From Membranipora membranacea (lineage: Eukaryota > Bryozoa > Gymnolaemata > Cheilostomatida > Membraniporidae), in contig OU612072.1 of assembly GCA_914767715.1 (NCBI GenBank), positions 14,136,001 to 14,200,000 of the forward strand: 64,000 nt of DNA. The letters run 5' to 3'. The position numbers and the translations under genes are program-made. This document shows, one piece after another, positions 1 to 12,876 of the stretch. Below the pieces are notes generated by a model. That model ran no database searches, had not been told where the DNA came from, and saw only the letters and a program-made list of their open reading frames with translations. Within the stretch, counting starts at the first letter, position 1, and the number at the start of each line of letters is the position of its first letter.

Positions 1-3000
1 ACCTACAGCCTGTGGAGGAACAGCTGGACATTGCGCTGAATGAGACCGAGCATATCGAACACGGTGAGATTTATATACACATTACGTTTCTCTTAAAGCT
101 ATATTAGCGCCTTCCCACTTTTGGAATGATATTGATGGTCTCTGGCTAATTAAGAGCAATGTGGCTACCTTTTAAATCGCATATGGACACAGTTGAAACA
201 ATTAACTTCCCTGGAATGCAAATTCATCTCAACTTTTCTCAACAGTATCAGTGCGTATGAAATGCTCCAATTTCAGCACATGTTCTACTGAAGTTGCAAA
301 AAATCTCTGAAATATATGTTTACGGCTCCCAATAATTTTTACCAAAAAATTGTCTTAATTAAGCAGTCTGAATTGACAGGGACAGTAGAATGCATTTAGA
401 TACGGCGACCAATTTTATTGTCTGGATTAACACAGGGGTTCTGAATTACAAAGTCTGAATTAACCAGCTTACACTGAACTCATCGTTATTCACCTATAAT
501 CCAATAAAGCTGTGTCTCATAGAAGCTTATCTCTTATCGTGTAATTGTTTGATTCCGATAGTCTACTGCCCACATGCTGTGCAGTTTTAGCGTAATCAAA
601 TTTTTTAAAAACTGGTTTAGGTGTTGTTGAGATTGTGGGATAGTATAGAAAAGGGCTGGTTAGAATGTTCTATTTGAGTGAAAAGTTGCTTGGTGTCACA
701 GTTACCCAACATACACTGAACATAGTGTAACTGAACCTGTAATAACACATTGGAAATCATTGTCAGGACATACATGAATAAAGGTTTGCTGCCATGAATC
801 AAAAATTTTTTTACTGCATCTTGATCTTCAAGGCGCCTGTTTTCTTATAGATTTAGAATCAACAACAATTGAGGTTAGACCAATACTGCCTACACTACCG
901 GTAGATCTATACAGCAATCAGCATGCCACAGTAGCATCTGGAAAAGTTGCCGATCTCGAGAGACGTGTCAATCAAATGGCTGAAAATGCCTCGTTGCGAC
1001 GAAAAATACGACCCACTCTCAATGGATCATTAGACAGACGATATGGGTCTACGGATTCTCTGGACAGTGTAGAATCTTTATCTAGAGCTCCGTCGGTGGT
1101 TAGCTCCCCTGAAACAAATAGACTCCTGATGGCATCACAACATCAGCCTTTGATACTAACTCCGTATAGAGCTTCTTCTGCATCAGTGGGAGCGCCACAG
1201 AGCCTCTCTAGACCACCAATCAAATTCAATGACAGAGAAAGGAGTAAGTCTGCATTGGTGAATTTGATTGGTTCACGGCTTAAAGCTAAGCACAACATGA
1301 TTGGCTCATCACCACTGAAATCAAAGCCTAGGGTTGGTTTTGCTAATCAAGATGGTGCTTATGCTTCTTCTAACCATTTGAAGCCTGCCATTAGTATGCC
1401 CAATGTAAATAGGTGTAACTGGCTACAAAACAATCACCCAGACAAGGGTAGCTCCGCTACAACCCCGCAGACTGACCCAGTCCAAAACACACTGCCATCC
1501 TCTGCTGTTGAATGTGAGTTGCCAAATCACCGCTTTGTGCCTCTAATCTGCTTATATCTAACAACCTTATTACCTGTGCAATAACGCTATTAGGTGATGG
1601 TCATCGCTGTGCATGAGCGTTTTCTGTGAATAATAATGATGTAGTTGTTGAGTGACCAGTTAAATATTGTAAGACATGGGTAGTGTGAAGCCACCTTGTA
1701 AACAGCTATTCTGCAAGTGGTTGGTTTTCCCATGACACCAGAATGAGGTTTTAGTTCAAAAACATTTGTCTGCTTCTTGATGAACATATTGGTTTGAATT
1801 TGCTTTGCACTTCTTTATAATGATCAGTGAATGATTTATAATGTATAATTTCAATTAAAATTATTAGCGACGTCGCGAGGAAGGAGTTTGGTGCAGGGAC
1901 CATTTCAGATGTACATGAAGGCCAGACAGCGAAGTCTGTCTCGAGACAGGACAGAACATGATCAACCCAAGCTGACAACCAGGTAAGATCATCCCCATTA
2001 GCACATGTGCGTATAGACCCTGCGCTTATGTGCGAAACATCATGATACTAGGATAAACAATGAAATCTATATTGAATAGGATTGATATGTTGTGATGTGA
2101 TGTGATTTGATGTGATGTGATGTGATGTTAAGTGATATTATGTGATGTGATATGATGTCATGTGATGTGATATGATGTCATGTGATGTGATATGATGTCA
2201 TGTCATGTCATGTCATGTCATGTCATGTCATGTCATGTCATGTCATGGTATGTTATGTGATATTATGTGATATTATATGATATGATAATTTTGGGCTGAA
2301 AGAATTGAGTCCAGTTGTGTCAAAATACAGTATTACGGCTCTTGGTATGAGGAGTTGTCTGTCAGAAAATTCTGCTTATATATTCTGATTTTGTATATAT
2401 TATTCCAATGACGACTTTTGTTTGACTACAAGGTTGTGTTTCTTGAGGAATCTGAATCGGTATGCCATCATTTTTTTATTAGAGATATTTTATTTCTCGC
2501 TTCTCCTGCTGCAAAAATTTTCAGGCTTTATTTATCATAGCTTGGCAATAATATAATGCTTTAAAAGTATTTCAGAACCAGCTGCCTGACAAGATATTCT
2601 CAATTTAATTTTGAGACATGTATAGTGACAGTAAAATAAAATGGAGAATTCAAAAATAACGTTTTGCAGAGATATTTATATATACATATATATATAAATT
2701 ATAATCAACCCAACCGCCCAATCAAATCAAACAAATTTCAATTACAGAGCAAGATCCCTATCTCTTGAGCGGGATTACAGCAGAAACCCAAAACACAGGA
2801 GAACACAATCCTATCAATCTTCTCGCAACGCTCCACCTAGTCCTAATTCTCACACCAATACTTTACCTGCTCTTACCGTAGACACATCAACCCATAACTA
2901 CCTGCCGTCTGTTGCCCCGCTGTCATCAGCTAGAAGATGTGAGTATTTGTTTGGTACCAGTAGCATATAGATAGGTGATAAATGTAAACTATGTTATCAT

Positions 3001-6000
3001 GAATCCTTGAGTTTGCCCTTTAAATGACAAGATGGCCTAATCGCCGACTCAATTGCTCTTTTGTTTGTGAAAATACAGAACAAAAAGGGTTTGCTTTGAT
3101 GAGGAAAATGACCGACTGGTACAAGGACTGCAGCTTTGTTTTAAAAACTTTCCTGACATACCTATAGCGGGTGGAGTAGGACAATGTCATTGTTTGTTGT
3201 TGAGATATGCTTCTGGCAAGACGCTATGTCACAATCTCATTGTTGGCTCCATGTCATGATTTGAATACAATTGTTAGGAGAGAACAGTTAGGTTGTCAGC
3301 ATCTGGCACATTTACTATCTTGTTTTGTGGTTTGCTTTATCAGTCGATAAAATCAACACCAACAGTCAAGAACCTCGGACAACACACATAAAACTAAATG
3401 TCCCCTTCTATTCCCACGCTTTTCCCTATCTTATTTAAATACTTTAAACAACTTTTAATATTTAAATATTTAATAATTATAATCTAAACTTTTGAATAAT
3501 CATTTTTGTGTTTATGATAAATGCATGTGTATGTAAACTCATTTAGTGCCTCCTAACACATTTCCAAATTTTTTTTTTCCTAAAATAGAAGAAATGGCTG
3601 AATACCAGCCCTTACTTCAAATACATGTGCATAGGGAAACCAGCTGAGGGTGTGGTGGTGACCCTATTTACATTTAATTTGACTGTTAGATGTAGTCAAA
3701 ATAGCTCTGGACCACACAATTTTTATCATTATGTTTCATTTTTAACTAGCACCTGTCTTGATGTCACCGGTGACAGCCTCAGATCTGACATCTGAACAGC
3801 AGTCAGTGATGCAGATCAGACAGATAGAACAGGATATCAGACACACCCTCCATTGGATAGACAACATGGAAGTTATGTCCACCACACACTGGAGTTCTCC
3901 TCCTTCTACTGCAAACTACCATAAACTCATAGAACAGTGCAAACAATATAATGTAAGTGCAGCTCACGCTAGCCAATGTGTTTGCTCTGATCTGATTGGC
4001 TGAATGAGCCAATCCTAGGTCACTGAAAGTACTTACTGAGTTATAGTGAAAGCGAAACTATTTTACTCTCACATTAACTATATCTATAGGTACTTTCAGG
4101 AAAGTACCATTGGCTCTCTCCCTCTCTCACCAGCATATCAGAGCCAACAAGCTTATGTGTTATGCAAGCAATACCCAAGCCTTTTGCACAGTATTTGTGG
4201 AGATATGCCATCAGTATAAAACTTTGTGTCAAGATCTGAATAAAGCTGAGAAAATCTGACAGCTTTTAGGTTATGCATCGATTGACGCCCCAGTTAAAAC
4301 CTTTAAAAACTCAGGCAAGCTGCCAGTTATATACGATTCTGAAGTTTTTGATCAATCAAAATAGAGATATGCGGTCCAGCAACCATACATAAATAGCCAT
4401 ACAATTGTTCAGGGTCAGATATGTAACCCTCATCCATATGATATATATATTAGTGAAGTTCTATTAGCACAGAGCTTTGTGTCAGTAATTGAGCCAAGCT
4501 ACAAACCTATCATTGATTGTCTGCCCAGAAATAACCTTCTAAAAACTCAGGCACTTTAAAAAAAACTTTTGTGGCATAACTGGACTTTTGCACCAATCAT
4601 ATCGAAGTAATGCATTCCTAAAACTTTACATATATGAGATGAGTGTCGGATATGTTCCCTAATTGATGAAAGATATCAGTGGTTATATAATTATTATATC
4701 ATACAGGGTGATTCTCGGATCAATCCTTGGTCATACCTTGTTGCTAATCTCAGACAGCCTTACATAGTCTCACTATGTATGTTTTATCATCATTTTGAAT
4801 TGCTCTGATAAATTATCATCAATCCGAGGGTGTCTCTAAACTAGATGAACAATATTCAGCTTTGTTTTAAGACTCTTTCAAAATGAGTGGCTGTAGTTAT
4901 AAAATGATTGTGGTACAAGTATGAAAAATGATGTTGGAAAACAGTGGATATTAGAGCGTCTGTTTGATTAATTAGCAAGCCTTCCTGACAACTTGAAGGA
5001 GTCCAGAAGTTTAATGCAGTCAGCTGTGCATATTTATTTAAAAACAACTGAGAATAGAATAGAAGCAATACTCATGCAAAAATATTTGTTGGTGCTTGTA
5101 AATGTGCTAACCATGTGCAATAATGAAGGGCCAACATTGAGACTGGCAAACTTTGGTCTCAACTGGCTAAGCATTTAAGAATTAACCGATCCCAAGAGTC
5201 CAACCCACATTTGTTATGTAAACACCAGATGCTAAAGAACGGTTAAACCACTGCTGCCACTCCGGCAAACGCTTTGCTCATTGAATTCTGTATGGCTTAA
5301 AGACTTTGTTTGAGGCTGCTCTTTTGTATCACATCTTATTCTCCATATTTTATTCTATCGTGTGAGCGATTTTCAGCTTTATAATCCAAATATTGAGGAA
5401 GTTATGGCCTCTCAAACTTCCAAGGTGACGGCAATTTATCGGCAGTAAGAATCAGCCGGCAATCCCTAGGGTACGTCACAACCATCATACTTATTACGAT
5501 ACACTAATAAATATGTTGATGATCAAAATGTTCAAATCTGTAAGGGTCTCGAACCCAAGTCCAAATGGCTTTGCTGGCAACGCCGCTAACACTGAGCTAT
5601 ATTGTCTACTTGCTAACCTAATTGGTCCAAGCGCGTGATGGTAGCGTCGTTGCCTATAGGTACGGGGACCCGGGTTTGATTCCCACCCAGGTCTGAATTT
5701 TGATCATCATCTTATCTGTGTGATTATTAGTGTATTAACTAATAACTCATAATGTCTATGTCACATGTCTATGGTTGTGACATACCCCAGGGGAACATCC
5801 GCTTATTCCCAATGCCGATTGAAGGTAATCACCCTGGAAGTTTGAGAGGCCATAACTTCCTCAATATTTGGATTCTAAAGCTGAAAATCGCTCACATGAT
5901 AAAATAAAATATGGAGAATAAGATGTGATACAAAAGAGCAGCCTCAAACAAAGTCTTTAAAACTAATAATATGAGGCTGCAATCTCAGCATTGTCACCTA

Positions 6001-8316
6001 ATGGGCAAATAATATATACAAACTGATCATCAAAATCAGGTTATTAAATAAATTTCTAGCGTTCATAGTGAATTAAGAAGAACCCACGTCCATTAGCAGC
6101 ATGGGTAGTGACTGAGATTCTATTGCTTTTTGCCATTTACCACAATCAACAACCTCTTTTGTAATTGTAGGAAGTTCTATCTCAATATCACAACTTTAAA
6201 AGCCTGGTGATGTCCATCAATCTGGTGGCTGACTTGAATGATTCGCATGGCGCTGAGAGAGACAGACTGAATACTCGCTGGTCTGAGGTCAGTGTGTACT
6301 TTCCTACTCGGCAGCAGAGGTTACAGACAGCTTTGGCAGACTGCCAGCAGCTGAAGAAGGAGGTTAATGGGTTTAATGACAGTGTCACTCATTCTGAACT
6401 GAAGCTACTCGGTGGAACACACACTAAGAAAGTGAGTTAAACCTGTTATTTTTCAATGTTGATAAAAATTACATGGCTTCATCGCTTTTTGTTGAAATAT
6501 TGGTTACAAGCAAGATGGAGCAAGTTTCCAAGAAAGTTTATAAAGCTGTACATCTTTAGAGACCGATGCATGTTATAGACAGGCAGTTACTTATAATTAA
6601 TTTGTGTCAGATTTACATGGTAAAAAATTCTTTTATGGGAGGCACTTTTTTCCACCATCAATAATTCATACCAGGAAGAGAATTGAGTTTTTTTACCAGC
6701 CAATCTGACATAACCTTATCATAACTAACTGTCTGACCATAACATCCATTGGACTTTGGGTAGGCTTTAACTATTGTCACTGCTTTAAATATTACTTTGA
6801 GGCTGCTATTTTGTTTCACATCTTATTCTCCATATTTTATTCTATCATTTGAGCAAATTCCAACTTTAGAATCCAAATATTGAGGAAGTTATGGTCTCTC
6901 AAACTCAAGGTGATAACCTTCAATTGACAGTGGGAATCAGCAGACAATCTGTGTGTGACGTCACAATGTATCATACCTATTATGGTATACTAATAGATAA
7001 GATGATGATCAGAATGTTCTGAGATCTCAAACCCAGGTCCAAATGACCCAGTAGGCAACGCCGCTATCGCTGATCTATGTTGTCTAAAGTTGCGCAGAGC
7101 TGGACCTAGTGGCGCGATGGTAGCAGCATGCCTGCTGGTAAAGAAGACCTGGGTTCGAGTCCCACCTTGGTCTGAATTTTGATCATCATATTATCTGTTG
7201 AATTTATACTCATAATAAGTATGACGCGTTTTGGCGTCACACTGGGATGGCCCGCTGATTATTAATGCCGATTGACTGCTGTCAACTTGAAAGTTTAAAA
7301 GACCATAACTCCCTCAATATTTGGATTCTACAGCTGGAAATAGCTCACATGATAGAATTAAATATAGAGAATAAAGTGTGATACAAAATAGCAGCCTCAA
7401 AGTAAGTCTTTAACCAATTATAACACAGTAAAGTTTTTAACTGAAACCAGTGGATACTCAGTCAGTGTGTTTGTTCTGATTGGCTACTCGGTCAGGGTGT
7501 TTGTTCTGATTGGCTGCTGGTTTGTCCCCTATCCAATCAGAGCTAACATATTGACTAGTTGAAATGCACATAATGGAGAGGTGAGGCTATCATTGATTGG
7601 CAATGACAACTCCAACTACCCTATTGATGATTTGATATGCTAGGGTTAAAATCGTACTTTATCCCCAAGACAGGAGGAATTATGTAAATGATACTACAGT
7701 GACAAGAATATTGAACCATTTACCATAGTAAAACAAAAATCTATATAGCACAAAGAAAAAAATTTTCCCTGTCACAAATACCTGCCCATAACAATCAGAG
7801 CTGTGCACAAAAAACATCATTACATTTGAAATACTTTATGTAATAATTTATTACCATATTGAAGTGTAATAAACACACTTTACATTGAACTTTCAGGGTG
7901 TTGACATTCAGGTATATATTTGTGATGAAATTCTGGTCTTTGTGTTGAAATCTTCTTGTATTTGATGTTCTCCCATGTCAAAATCATGTTGCTTTGAAAT
8001 GAGGTTTAAATGAGGTTGTATTTGTTTAATTAATATTCCCTGCATTGTCCATTGAATGCCTATTACAAGCACATTCTTTCTAACTACTCCAACTTGGTAC
8101 TAGAACTCTTTCAAGATCTAGCCACATTCGCCTATAAAAAGAAAAGCAAGCACTGTGTTCTCTACGTTACAACTTTCAACTTATCGACTTTCATAATTTG
8201 TTCACTAGTTTTTAAATATAGAGTTTGAGTAAGTGTAAATACTTCATCCAACTAGGTGGTATGTAAATAAAACTATGCCAAAAGCTGACTTGAGTTGAAA
8301 GTTGATTGATCAATCA

Positions 8317-8349
<33 letters not shown>

Positions 8350-8550
8350 CTGATTGACTGATTGACTGATAATGTTGATTGTTGTTAATATTTCCAGTCA
8401 ATTCAGTCAGAGGTTAGACTTACAATGAGTACAGTACGATCATTCATCAGTCTGCTAACTAGCATACTGGGTGACTGCAGTGGGAGAGGGAAGCAAATCC
8501 TAAGTACGCTCAGAGGTTGTGAACAGAAATGTAGCGCTCTACTTTCATAA
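1..8550 (+). CDS. Spectrin-repeat / coiled-coil scaffold protein, C-terminal part (5' end outside window)
   Basis: Seven exons chain with matching phase: 1-63 (partial), 851-1513, 1868-1982, 2748-2938, 3750-3952, 6171-6431 and 8398-8550 (TAA stop). The visible part is about 550 residues. Exons 2-4 encode a long low-complexity Ser/Arg/Pro region (repeated RSLS-type and SLDS/SLSR motifs) expected to be disordered. It is preceded by a short helical stretch (LERRVNQMAEN). Exons 5-7 are predicted helical. Exon 6 has the LNTRW...RQQRLQTAL pattern of a spectrin repeat, with the central Trp and following heptads as in nesprin, plakin or Trio-type repeats. There is no KASH peptide, EF-hand or membrane segment at the C-terminus. 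The family member cannot be named. Role inferred only: cytoskeletal or junctional scaffold. Introns 5 and 6 are full of foldback repeats. Confident that it is a gene; unsure of identity. Confidence 0.75.
2087..2285. repeat. Pentanucleotide tandem array (TGTGA turning into TGTCA)
   Basis: About 200 bp in intron 3 of the spectrin-repeat gene. The 5' half is built of TGTGA units and the centre of uninterrupted TGTCA units, then it decays to TGTTA/TATTA. This is a simple-sequence minisatellite that changes its unit by one base along its length. Confidence 0.9.
3958..4155. mobile_element. MITE-like repeat with GCCAATGTGTTGGCTCTGATTGG-type ends (copy)
   Basis: The left end reads GCTAGCCAATGTGTTTGCTC followed by a TGATTGGCTG block. 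The right end contains the complement TATCAGAGCCAACAAGC. The interior has the pair CACTGAAAGTACTT / GGTACTTTCAGG. Related pieces with the same blocks are at about 7448-7560, 23930-24085, 27780-27830 and 39455-39560. This is probably a non-autonomous inverted-repeat element. Boundaries are approximate and no clear target duplication was found. Confidence 0.5.
5297..5960. mobile_element. Foldback element with long inverted arms, tRNA-like boxes in both arms, TTAA ends (copy 1)
   Basis: The two ends, TTAAAGACTTTGTTTGAGG and CCTCAAACAAAGTCTTTAA, are perfect inverted complements. The inverted similarity continues inwards for well over 150 bp (CACATCTTATTCTCCATATT, TATTGAGGAAGTTATGGCC and their complements). 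Inside each arm is a tRNA-like segment with a B-box-like motif: GGGTTTGATTCCCACC on the plus strand at about 5672, and GGGTTCGAGACC on the minus strand at about 5550, the latter with an A-box-like TAGCTCAGTGTTAGC. The TTAA at both outer ends suggests piggyBac-type insertion. Lies in intron 5 of the spectrin-repeat gene. Confidence 0.75.
6556..6770. mobile_element. TTAA-flanked MITE, GCATGTTATAG..CAGGCAGTTACTTAT family (copy)
   Basis: The left end has GATGCATGTTATAGACAGGC AGTTACTTATAAT. The right end is the complement TAACTGTCTGACCATAAC...TTTGGGTAGGCTTTAA. The centre carries a second inverted pair (TGGTAAAAAATTC / GAGTTTTTTTACCAG). Same family as the copies at 36216-36345, 48101-48331 and 45397-45472. 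Confidence 0.7.
6785..7413. mobile_element. Foldback element with tRNA-like boxes in both arms (copy 2)
   Basis: A diverged second copy of the element at 5297-5960. It runs from TTAA(A)TATTACTTTGAGGCTGC to GCAGCCTCAAAGTAAGTCTTTAA with the same arms (CACATCTTATTCTCCATATT) and the same tRNA-like core. The plus-strand B-box-like motif GGGTTCGAGTCCCACC is at about 7152 and its minus-strand counterpart near 7030. It sits in intron 6 of the spectrin-repeat gene, about 0.8 kb from copy 1 in the same orientation. Confidence 0.75.
8302..8371. repeat. (TTGA)n / (ATTG)n microsatellite
   Basis: About 70 bp of TTGA/TGAC tetranucleotides just upstream of the last exon of the spectrin-repeat gene. The acceptor TTTCCAG at 8391-8397 follows 25 bp later. 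Confidence 0.9.
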
Positions 8551-9641
8551 TAGCACCACTGAGGAAACTAATTATCATTATTATACTTTTTCGATAAGAT
8601 GATAGCATCTACTTTTAACAATAGACCATTGAATTTAAACTCAATAATGGACTATATATCATTGAAATGTAATTTTTTTCGGATATCTTTTTCGTCATAT
8701 TGATTGAAACTTATTCTTCCCTCTTTTTTTTCTCGATGGCTGATTTTGTAAAATATCCTCATCGAAAAGAAATCTTTCCAATAATGTAGAAAAATAGTAA
8801 AAAGGATGGCTGATGTAACTGGAGTTTTCAGAGAACTGGAGAAAGAGATCAGATTGCATTTCTCACAGTCTTTTTGTCGCCCACTTCCTATTCCCAGGAT
8901 TCACAAAATTTGCATTCTATGATACTATATTATGAATTCTCAGATATTTCATATTTATTTATTTATATTTTATATCATATATTTTAATTTTTTCTGATAC
9001 TTTAAAAATTTGTCACTTTGACTGTTATAGAAAATTAGCTGTGATATATCAAATTTGGATTAGATGTATTACACATACCACATTTTGCAGCGTAAACTAT
9101 TATGATGGAACATGTATTTTTGCCATTTATGAAACCTTTGGTCGCTTTTAAGCATTATGCAAGAAGGAACTTTGACTTCCTGAGTTGTAGTTTTGTGCTA
9201 GCAATTTATTGTTATCTGTGATAGATTCTATTTTTTTCTTCTATGTTTGAATTGAATGTTTGCAGCCTTTGTTTATTTTATTCAGAGTTTCAATCTCCAA
9301 ATGCCATGATTTGCAAAAATGATTTGCGTGAGAATAGTCGATGTTTTTTGCGCTTTTTTTTTAACTATTTATATTAGACAAGCTGTCAGGAGAAATTCTT
9401 TTTACTGATTTCTTCCAGCCAAGATTATAGACCGTCCAAATATTCATCTGTTTTCTTAACCATACCTCTTTAGCGGAGGAGAGATTTGCTCAAAATACTC
9501 TCTATATTTTATATGCAGTTTCTATCTAATTTTACACACCCCTCTTCCTATTTTTGAATTTTGGCTCGATAGTTTTTGATGTTATTTATTTTGATTGCGT
9601 GTTCCAATCTTGTCAACATTTATGGCCCTAGATAGAGACAG

Positions 9642-10000
9642 CACACAATACCAAATATTATGTTACCAATTATACAAACATATTTATTCACTGATTGCGC
9701 TGAATCTTTGAAGCAAATTTTATTTCGCTCATATTTTATAATGCTGAAAATATATAATAAATTAAAATAGATGAAATTATGAAAAATATTCAACCAAGAT
9801 GATTATTGTCTGCTAAAAAAAGAGTCAAGCCACCTAAGTACACGATACCAAATATTATGTTAATACACATGTTTACTTTCTGCTTGAGCTGAATCTTTTA
9901 AGCAATTTTTCTTTTGCTCCATATGATGCTGAAAAAATACTAAATTGAAACAAACAAATACGATCAGGATGGTTCAATCTTGGCACCAGCAAGTCTACAC
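9642..10000. repeat. Two diverged direct copies of a ~165-bp unit
   Basis: Both copies begin ATACCAAATATTATGTTA (about 9650 and 9846). They continue with GCTGAATCTTT(G/T)AAGCAA, then TTTTGCTCCATAT-like and GATGCTGAAAA blocks, and end near AAGATGATT / CAGGATGGTT. The period is about 197 bp. An old local tandem duplication of unknown origin. Confidence 0.65.
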
Positions 10001-12350
10001 AATGAACATGGCTTGTGTGTTTATGCAAGTCATTTGTGTTTGTTACAATGATATCAAACATTAACGCAATAGGTCCTGTGTAATGTCCATGATTGTTTTG
10101 AATGCTATGAGATCAGTCCTTAGACTCCTACTACCGATTTTGTTTAGGACTCGCGTCCTGAATGATAATGTTACCTATGAGGTAATATGTCCCTTGGGCT
10201 TTCTGCAGATGGCAGTGATGTTAAACTAGACTATAGGGGTCTTTTGGCCTCTTTTCTGAAATGGCTTTTATGGCGTTGTGTTACGCAATTATCGATCAAG
10301 CATTAAATTTGAACAACAAGATGATCATAAACCAATGGTTGATGTGCTTTGGAATGAAAAGGTAATTAGAACAAAGGGAAACTCTGAATAATAATTAATC
10401 AGTGGGCATTAGCTTTGGATGCCTGGCTAGTACTTAAAGGTTACTGGAACAAATTAATATATTCAATATATATATATATAACGGTATATATTTTATATAT
10501 ACCTCAAAGCACTGATCCAGCCACTGCCTGTGCACCGAGTGGCTGACTGAAAAGTAGGTCAAAATCTGCTGAGGCTAAACTTTTGATTTAGGCTGGCCCA
10601 TGTTGATCGCCTGCTTTCCGATAACAACCACATAACAGCAAAGGATAGAGAAGTGAGCTCTTAGAATATCGATGTTTGCATCCATGTATGTAAGATGCCG
10701 GCGCAATTTTATCTTGATTCTCACAAATGTATGTACATAAGTAACTTTTTGTTGGCCCTTTGTTTGCATGTGATGAGAACAAATTGGCAAAGACAAGTTA
10801 AATTCGATTTTGCTCAACTGTACCTGCCTGTTATCACGACAGGCAGATATCACCAAATGCAAGCCGGTAGCCTAGGTAGAAGTATTTTTCATAAATAACT
10901 TTAACTTCTTGTTTATTTTACTGATAAATTCTGACCAACTGACATAATTTTTTTCATTTTTGTGTTTAGACATGTAGCATCCGTTTTTTTTTCCTTTCTT
11001 CATTGTTCGCTACCTTCTCTCTTAGTTGTTGTCTTTTTAACCACTGTAAAACATGATCTTATTTTCTTCCCGTCAATGATCAGTTCGATAGAGTTAATAT
11101 CGTAATTACTAACATTATTTGTGATTACAAAAACTATGCAACTGTATCTCTCTTAGAAAAAGAGATAAACACAGATTGATTATGCTCAAAAATACTTGTG
11201 TGAAAGAGGCCTCAGTTCAGGTTGTGTTAAATAAGGGACAGTTTGTTTACGATCTTCAATTATTTTTATTAAGATTTCCGCTACTAAAATATATGAACAA
11301 TTCATTGCGTTAATTCTGATCCCGGCAACGGACATCATGTTGAGTTGAATATAGTTGATGATTGACTTTCTGTTCATATTGATGCAAAATTGAGTAACAC
11401 CTCAGTGTCAATAAACACGATGGCTAAATATATTATATACCAAAAAAAACGATTGAATGATATGAGGCTGGGTATTATGTAGCGGTAGGGTCAGAGCGTG
11501 CTACACTTTATGGTAAAGATTTTTCATTTATTTATCCATTGCTGGGTAAATTTCGATCTGATTGAAAAGTGTGCCGAAATTCAAAAATTCACTGTAGTAG
11601 TAATTAGCTTTCATTCGACAAACAAAGGGCTTGCAAAAATAGCCAGTTCATAGCATTCTAGGATTGCCGATATCATCGACGCTGAAGGCGTTTTGTCACT
11701 GTTAGCAATTCAAACAGATCATTGTGATGGCTCCCTGCTTATTACACTGAAGATTCAAGATTGAGTGTTTTAAAGTTAAAGAACAGATTTGGTCAGTTCA
11801 AATGAAACCTTAAGAAAAGATTTCCTTGTTTTGAGGCGAAGTTGAACAGAATATCACCAACATTTACTATTAAACCTTTGCTCAACGATGCTGGTTCAGT
11901 TTTTCAAGTTTAGGATAGGTTTTTTTATTTTTCTTCATTTTGAAGATGTTGAGTGATCTAACTCTATAAGATCATATTGATATTTCCATTTCATAAGAGA
12001 AATTTAATTCAGTGGACAAAACCTATTGTGCAACAATGTGAACTGGGTATTTAGGACCAGATTGAGATGCTTCCATACTAAAGTTTTTTCAATGCCCTCC
12101 ATTGTGTGCATGAATGCAGACAATTCCCTCCAAACATGCAAAACACTAAATCAATTAGAAGATTCACAGATTTTGAAATTCATCGATTTGATAGCAGCAT
12201 GTACAACTTAACCCCCAGGGACAATTAATCTGCATGGATGACTAGTATTATTCTGGCTCATCAAGAGTTGAGAGAGAAACTACTGTAAACAAACAACCCA
12301 CTCACAATCTCACCCTCCGTTGACTTAATAAGAACCATTTAATGATTGGG

Positions 12351-12594
12351 CAGGGCCGTAGTTAAAGAAAAATACAACTGGGGAGGACACAAAGAAGCAC
12401 CAAGGAGAATGATGTTATCTCCTTCAGTTGGGTCTGGGGCCAGTTTGACCCCAAGCTTCCTAAGTGTTCCAAGGTGTATAAATAGCATATTATAGTCCCA
12501 AATCATCCTGAGACGGCTTATTCATTAACAGTGGTTATGGCCACCATATTGAAATCTTGGCCACGCCTCCTGCTTTCACTACGGGCCTGTGTAG
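12351..12594. mobile_element. Possible hAT-type MITE with CAGGGCCGTAGT ends
   Basis: The left end CAGGGCCGTAGTTAAAG and right end CTTTCACTACGGGCCTG are inverted complements with small gaps. A related element at 24952-25214 ends GAACTACGGCCCTG. CAGGG-type ends and 8-bp duplications are typical of hAT elements. The flanks here do not show a clean 8-bp duplication, so the superfamily is a guess. Confidence 0.5.
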
Positions 12595-12779
12595 TGGCCG
12601 GCTGTATTAGCCTTAAAAACATTCCCTTTCAGCCTCACTGTTACTGGGTCAGACTTGGAATTACACAACAACATCACACAACAAGTCCGGTGAGTTGTGG
12701 GCTGTGAGGAAACCGCCTATCCAGTATCCTTTGTGTAGGACAGACAGATCAGATTGGCTTAGATGGATTGGTAGAATAG

Positions 12780-12787
12780 TATAAAAG
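12780..12787 (+). promoter_or_regulatory. TATA box of the TGF-beta-type gene
   Basis: TATAAAAG lies 97 bp before the start codon at 12877. That would put transcription start near 12810 and give a 5' leader of about 65 bases. It is the only good TATA match close to a gene start that I noticed in the window. Confidence 0.55.
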
Positions 12788-12876
12788 AAAAATTTCAATG
12801 ATGGATAACCATATTCTTTTCTTCATGCTGCACAGTGTTCTCTGTATAAGGAAAAGCTGAGCTTCATAAGTAAAAC

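Larger units (their letters stand above)
8551..12779. other. Intergenic stretch with no gene recognised
   Basis: About 4.2 kb, very AT-rich. No open frame here has splice sites and composition that look coding. It contains a diverged tandem duplication (9642-10000), an AT-only stretch near 10465-10505 and a CAGGGCCGTAGT-ended repeat (12351-12594). A weak AATAAA at 9756-9761 could serve the upstream gene but is far from its stop. Confidence 0.5.

Noticed and set aside
976-1584. Start codon and stop of a stand-alone 202-residue protein
   Set aside because: The frame is open upstream to a good acceptor at 850 and leaves by a GTGAGT donor at 1513 that chains with the next exon; the stop is intronic.
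5297-7413. The two foldbacks as one large composite transposon
   Set aside because: Each has its own complete pair of inverted ends and they sit in different introns in direct orientation, with exon 6 between them.
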